Shown here: piece by piece, positions 61,849 through 64,000 of the stretch | How the letters are laid out: each line of letters begins with the position of its first letter | Position numbering within the stretch: the first letter of the stretch is position 1 | Assembly (NCBI GenBank): GCA_900316505.1 | Contig: ONDH01000011.1 | Span: forward strand, 1-64,000 | DNA length: 64,000 nucleotides | Reading direction: 5' to 3' | From: an uncultured Prevotellaceae bacterium | Lineage (GTDB): Bacteria > Bacteroidota > Bacteroidia > Bacteroidales > Bacteroidaceae | Notes under the pieces: generated by a model | Database searches by the model: none | What the model saw: only the letters and a program-made list of their open reading frames with translations | What the model was told of the DNA's origin: nothing | Position numbers and translations under genes: made by a program

Positions 61849-62910
61849 ATGGCAAAGACTCAAAAAGAAGAGGCGAACCTGTCGCCTCAGCAGCAGAAGA
61901 TGAAAGCACTTCAAGCTGCTATGGAAAAGATAGAGAAGAGCTTCGGAAAGGGCGCCATCATGAAGATGGGCGATGACAATATCGAACACATCGACGTCAT
62001 TCCTTCCGGTTCTATCGGACTCAACGCCGCACTGGGTGTGGGCGGTTATCCAAAGGGACGTATCATCGAGATTTTCGGTCCCGAATCATCTGGTAAGACC
62101 ACACTCGCCATTCATGCCATTGCCGAGTGTCAGAAGACAGGCGGTGTGGCAGCATTCATCGATGCTGAGCACGCTTTCGACCGTTTCTATGCAGAGAAGT
62201 TGGGCGTGGACATTGACAATCTCCTCATCAGCCAGCCCGACAATGGTGAGCAGGCATTGGAGATTGCCGACCAGCTCATCCGTTCCAGTGCCGTCGACAT
62301 CATCGTCATCGACTCTGTGGCTGCCTTGACGCCTAAGGCTGAGATTGAGGGCGACATGGGTGACAGCAAGGTAGGTCTGCATGCTCGTCTGATGAGTCAG
62401 GCGCTTCGCAAACTCACCGGCACCATCAACAAGACCAACACCACCTGCATCTTCATCAACCAGTTGCGTGAGAAGATTGGCGTCATGTTTGGCAATCCCG
62501 AGACCACTACTGGTGGTAATGCCTTGAAATTCTATGCCAGCGTTCGCATCGATGTGCGCAAGAGCACACCCATCAAGAACGGCGACGAGGTTCTGGGTAA
62601 CCTCACCAAGATTAAGATTGTGAAGAACAAGGTGGCACCTCCATTCCGTCGTTGCGAGTTCGACATCATGTATGGCGAAGGCATCAGCAAGAGTGGCGAA
62701 ATTGTCGACCTTGGTGTTGATGCAGGCATTCTCCAGAAGAGCGGCAGCTGGTTCAGCTACGAAGGCACCCGTTTGGCACAAGGTCGTGATGCCACCAAGC
62801 AGCTCATGATTGACAATCCCGAACTGGCAGAGGAGATTGAGCAGAAGATCATGGCAAAAATCTCTGGCAGCGACTTCGTTCCTTCTTCCAACGACACCGC
62901 CGAGGAATAA
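61849..62910 (+). CDS. recA: Recombinase A
   Basis: A 353-residue cytoplasmic recombinase for homologous recombination and the SOS response. Walker A is [10 protein letters not shown] (77-86), followed by [19 protein letters not shown] and [17 protein letters not shown]. The N-terminal helix ([20 protein letters not shown]) and the acidic C-terminal tail are present; length is exactly typical. Upstream, a segment ATATAGTACAAGAA/ATAATAGTACAAGAA is directly repeated (61774-61816). No LexA-type box was recognised. A bidirectional terminator separates it from mutS. Confidence 0.98.
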   Translation: MAKTQKEEANLSPQQQKMKALQAAMEKIEKSFGKGAIMKMGDDNIEHIDVIPSGSIGLNAALGVGGYPKGRIIEIFGPESSGKTTLAIHAIAECQKTGGVAAFIDAEHAFDRFYAEKLGVDIDNLLISQPDNGEQALEIADQLIRSSAVDIIVIDSVAALTPKAEIEGDMGDSKVGLHARLMSQALRKLTGTINKTNTTCIFINQLREKIGVMFGNPETTTGGNALKFYASVRIDVRKSTPIKNGDEVLGNLTKIKIVKNKVAPPFRRCEFDIMYGEGISKSGEIVDLGVDAGILQKSGSWFSYEGTRLAQGRDATKQLMIDNPELAEEIEQKIMAKISGSDFVPSSNDTAEE

Positions 62911-62942
62911 GGCAAAGCCACTCCATACAACGAGACAGCAAA

Positions 62943-62982
62943 AAGAATCGTCAAAGGGTTTCAGCGCCCCTTGACGATTCTC
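62943..62982. terminator. Bidirectional terminator between recA and mutS
   Basis: AGAATCGTCAAAGGG pairs with CCCCTTGACGATTCT (two internal mismatches) around an 8-nt loop, with T-rich sequence after the plus-strand copy. The right arm overlaps the last codons of mutS. Confidence 0.85.
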
Positions 62983-64000
62983 TTTATTTCGTTCAGTTTG
63001 TTCAGTGCCTCCAAAGGTGTAAGACTGTCAATGTCGAGATTCATGATCTCGTCGCGTATCTGACAAAGCACCGGATCATCCAGTTGGAAGAAACTCAGCT
63101 GCATGCCGCTCTTGCTCACCGTCTGGATAGTATCCGTCTTCGGACGGCTGATGCCATCGCCCGAATTGTTCGCCTCCAGCTCCTTCAGCACCTGCTCAGC
63201 TCTCGCCACCACATTCGGTGCCATGCCTGCAATCTTCGCCACATGAATACCAAACGAGTGTTCACTGCCACCCGGCAACAACTTTCTCATGAAGATGACA
63301 CGTCCGTTCACCTCCTTCACACTCACGTTGAAGTTCTTCACCCTCGGCAACATCTTCTCCATCTCGTTCAGTTCGTGATAGTGAGTGGCAAAAAGTGTCC
63401 TCGCATGTGCCTTGCCATTCTCATGGATATGTTCCACAATCGCCCAGGCAATTGAGATACCGTCATATGTGGACGTGCCACGACCCAGTTCGTCAAACAG
63501 CACCAACGAGCGCGCACTCAAATTGTTCAAGATGCTGGCAGCTTCGTTCATCTCCACCATGAACGTCGATTCGCCCACCGAGATGTTATCCGATGCTCCC
63601 ACACGCGTGAATATCTTGTCCGTCAATCCTATCCTCGCACTGTCGGCAGGCACAAAACTACCTATCTGTGCCATGATGGTGATGAGCGCTGTCTGTCTGA
63701 GCAGTGCCGACTTACCCGCCATGTTAGGACCCGTCAGGATGATGATTTGCTGCTTATCCGAATCAAGATAGAGGTCATTCGCCACATACTCCTCCCCCAC
63801 TGGCATCTGCCGTTCAATCACGGGGTGTCTGCCCTGCTTGATGTCGATAATCAGACTATCATCCACCACAGGGCGGTTATAGCGATACTCCTTCGCCGCC
63901 AACGCAAACGACAGCAGACAGTCTATCTGTCCAATCATCTGCGCATTCGTCTGAATCTGCGGAATATAATTCGAGGCATCCACCACCAAGTCATTAAACA
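62961..64000 (-). CDS. mutS: DNA mismatch repair protein MutS (3' part)
   Basis: The C-terminal 346 or so residues of MutS; the gene continues past the right edge of the window, so the 5' part is missing. The ATPase Walker A is [20 protein letters not shown] and the signature [21 protein letters not shown] follows, with [10 protein letters not shown]. The C-terminal helical dimerisation part ends [14 protein letters not shown]. It converges on recA, sharing the terminator hairpin. Function (mismatch recognition and repair, with MutL) is secure from the motifs. Confidence 0.96.
   Translation of the reverse strand, partial: FNDLVVDASNYIPQIQTNAQMIGQIDCLLSFALAAKEYRYNRPVVDDSLIIDIKQGRHPVIERQMPVGEEYVANDLYLDSDKQQIIILTGPNMAGKSALLRQTALITIMAQIGSFVPADSARIGLTDKIFTRVGASDNISVGESTFMVEMNEAASILNNLSARSLVLFDELGRGTSTYDGISIAWAIVEHIHENGKAHARTLFATHYHELNEMEKMLPRVKNFNVSVKEVNGRVIFMRKLLPGGSEHSFGIHVAKIAGMAPNVVARAEQVLKELEANNSGDGISRPKTDTIQTVSKSGMQLSFFQLDDPVLCQIRDEIMNLDIDSLTPLEALNKLNEIKRIVKGR

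Overview
The window is chromosomal DNA from a Bacteroidales bacterium, most likely Prevotellaceae (Prevotella/Segatella-like). The evidence is a fused murF-alr gene, Bacteroidota-restricted families (DUF4954, DUF5686, DUF6089, DUF6242, GSCFA, a PorZ-like protein, C10 peptidase), a bamA gene followed by OmpH/Skp genes, and repeated promoter boxes of the Bacteroidota type (-7 TAnnTTTG, -33 TTTG). I see no phage, insertion sequence, rRNA or CRISPR array. One tRNA (Pro, CGG) is present.

Layout. 1-7656 (minus strand): a colinear set hflX, a DUF4954 beta-helix protein split from its C-terminal helical part, and two secreted glycosidases (GH95, GH43) without SusC/SusD partners. 7892-11553: a GT4 and a GT2 glycosyltransferase, then a SulP anion transporter. 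11793-15857: a giant secreted modular protein. 16343-19307: prmC and a PorZ-like propeller protein. 19360-26722: three GT2 glycosyltransferases, then a tight FkbH / acyl carrier protein / MBOAT / SGNH-like cassette that looks like a dedicated pathway for decorating a surface glycan with an ACP-borne acyl group. 26673-32749 (minus): C10 peptidase, murF-alr, a GSCFA protein and a small lipoprotein. 32902-40780: gpmI, a DUF5686 outer-membrane protein and a second giant modular secreted protein. 41252-47428: rnr (minus), then an epimerase, a PAP2 membrane enzyme, a radical SAM protein and a zinc-less sirtuin. 47626-55661: lipoprotein, DUF6089 barrel, uppS, bamA, three OmpH/Skp-like genes and murI, an envelope-biogenesis run. 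55840-56322: a YafQ-type toxin-antitoxin pair. 56402-64000: tRNA-Pro, pckA, an RNase H, carboxynorspermidine-synthase-like protein, a radical SAM protein, recA and the 3' part of mutS.

The most unusual signal is not a gene. About twenty loci carry short tandem arrays built from seven-base units (TCAACTG, CTCAACC, AATTAGG, ACTCTAA, TTAGAGT, TTCACTC, CCGTTGT and relatives). They lie between genes, against or over the -33 region of several promoters, and inside coding sequences, where three units make 21 nt and so a seven-residue peptide repeat. They form signal-peptide cores (GH43, GH95), loops (prmC twice, murI, DUF4954), a domain linker (RNase H) and one gene's start codon (GT2 at 19360). Two promoter regions 13 kb apart also share a 45-nt core between arrays, and a 33-nt block is repeated exactly at two other sites. 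Separate G/C-rich palindromic modules sit in frame inside murF-alr (twice) and the GSCFA gene. Together these suggest a dispersed repeat family that inserts into, and is tolerated in, promoters and protein loops.

Limits: all function calls come from reading motifs and remembered family features; no database search was run. Start codons were moved downstream where the family N-terminus or a signal peptide demanded it.
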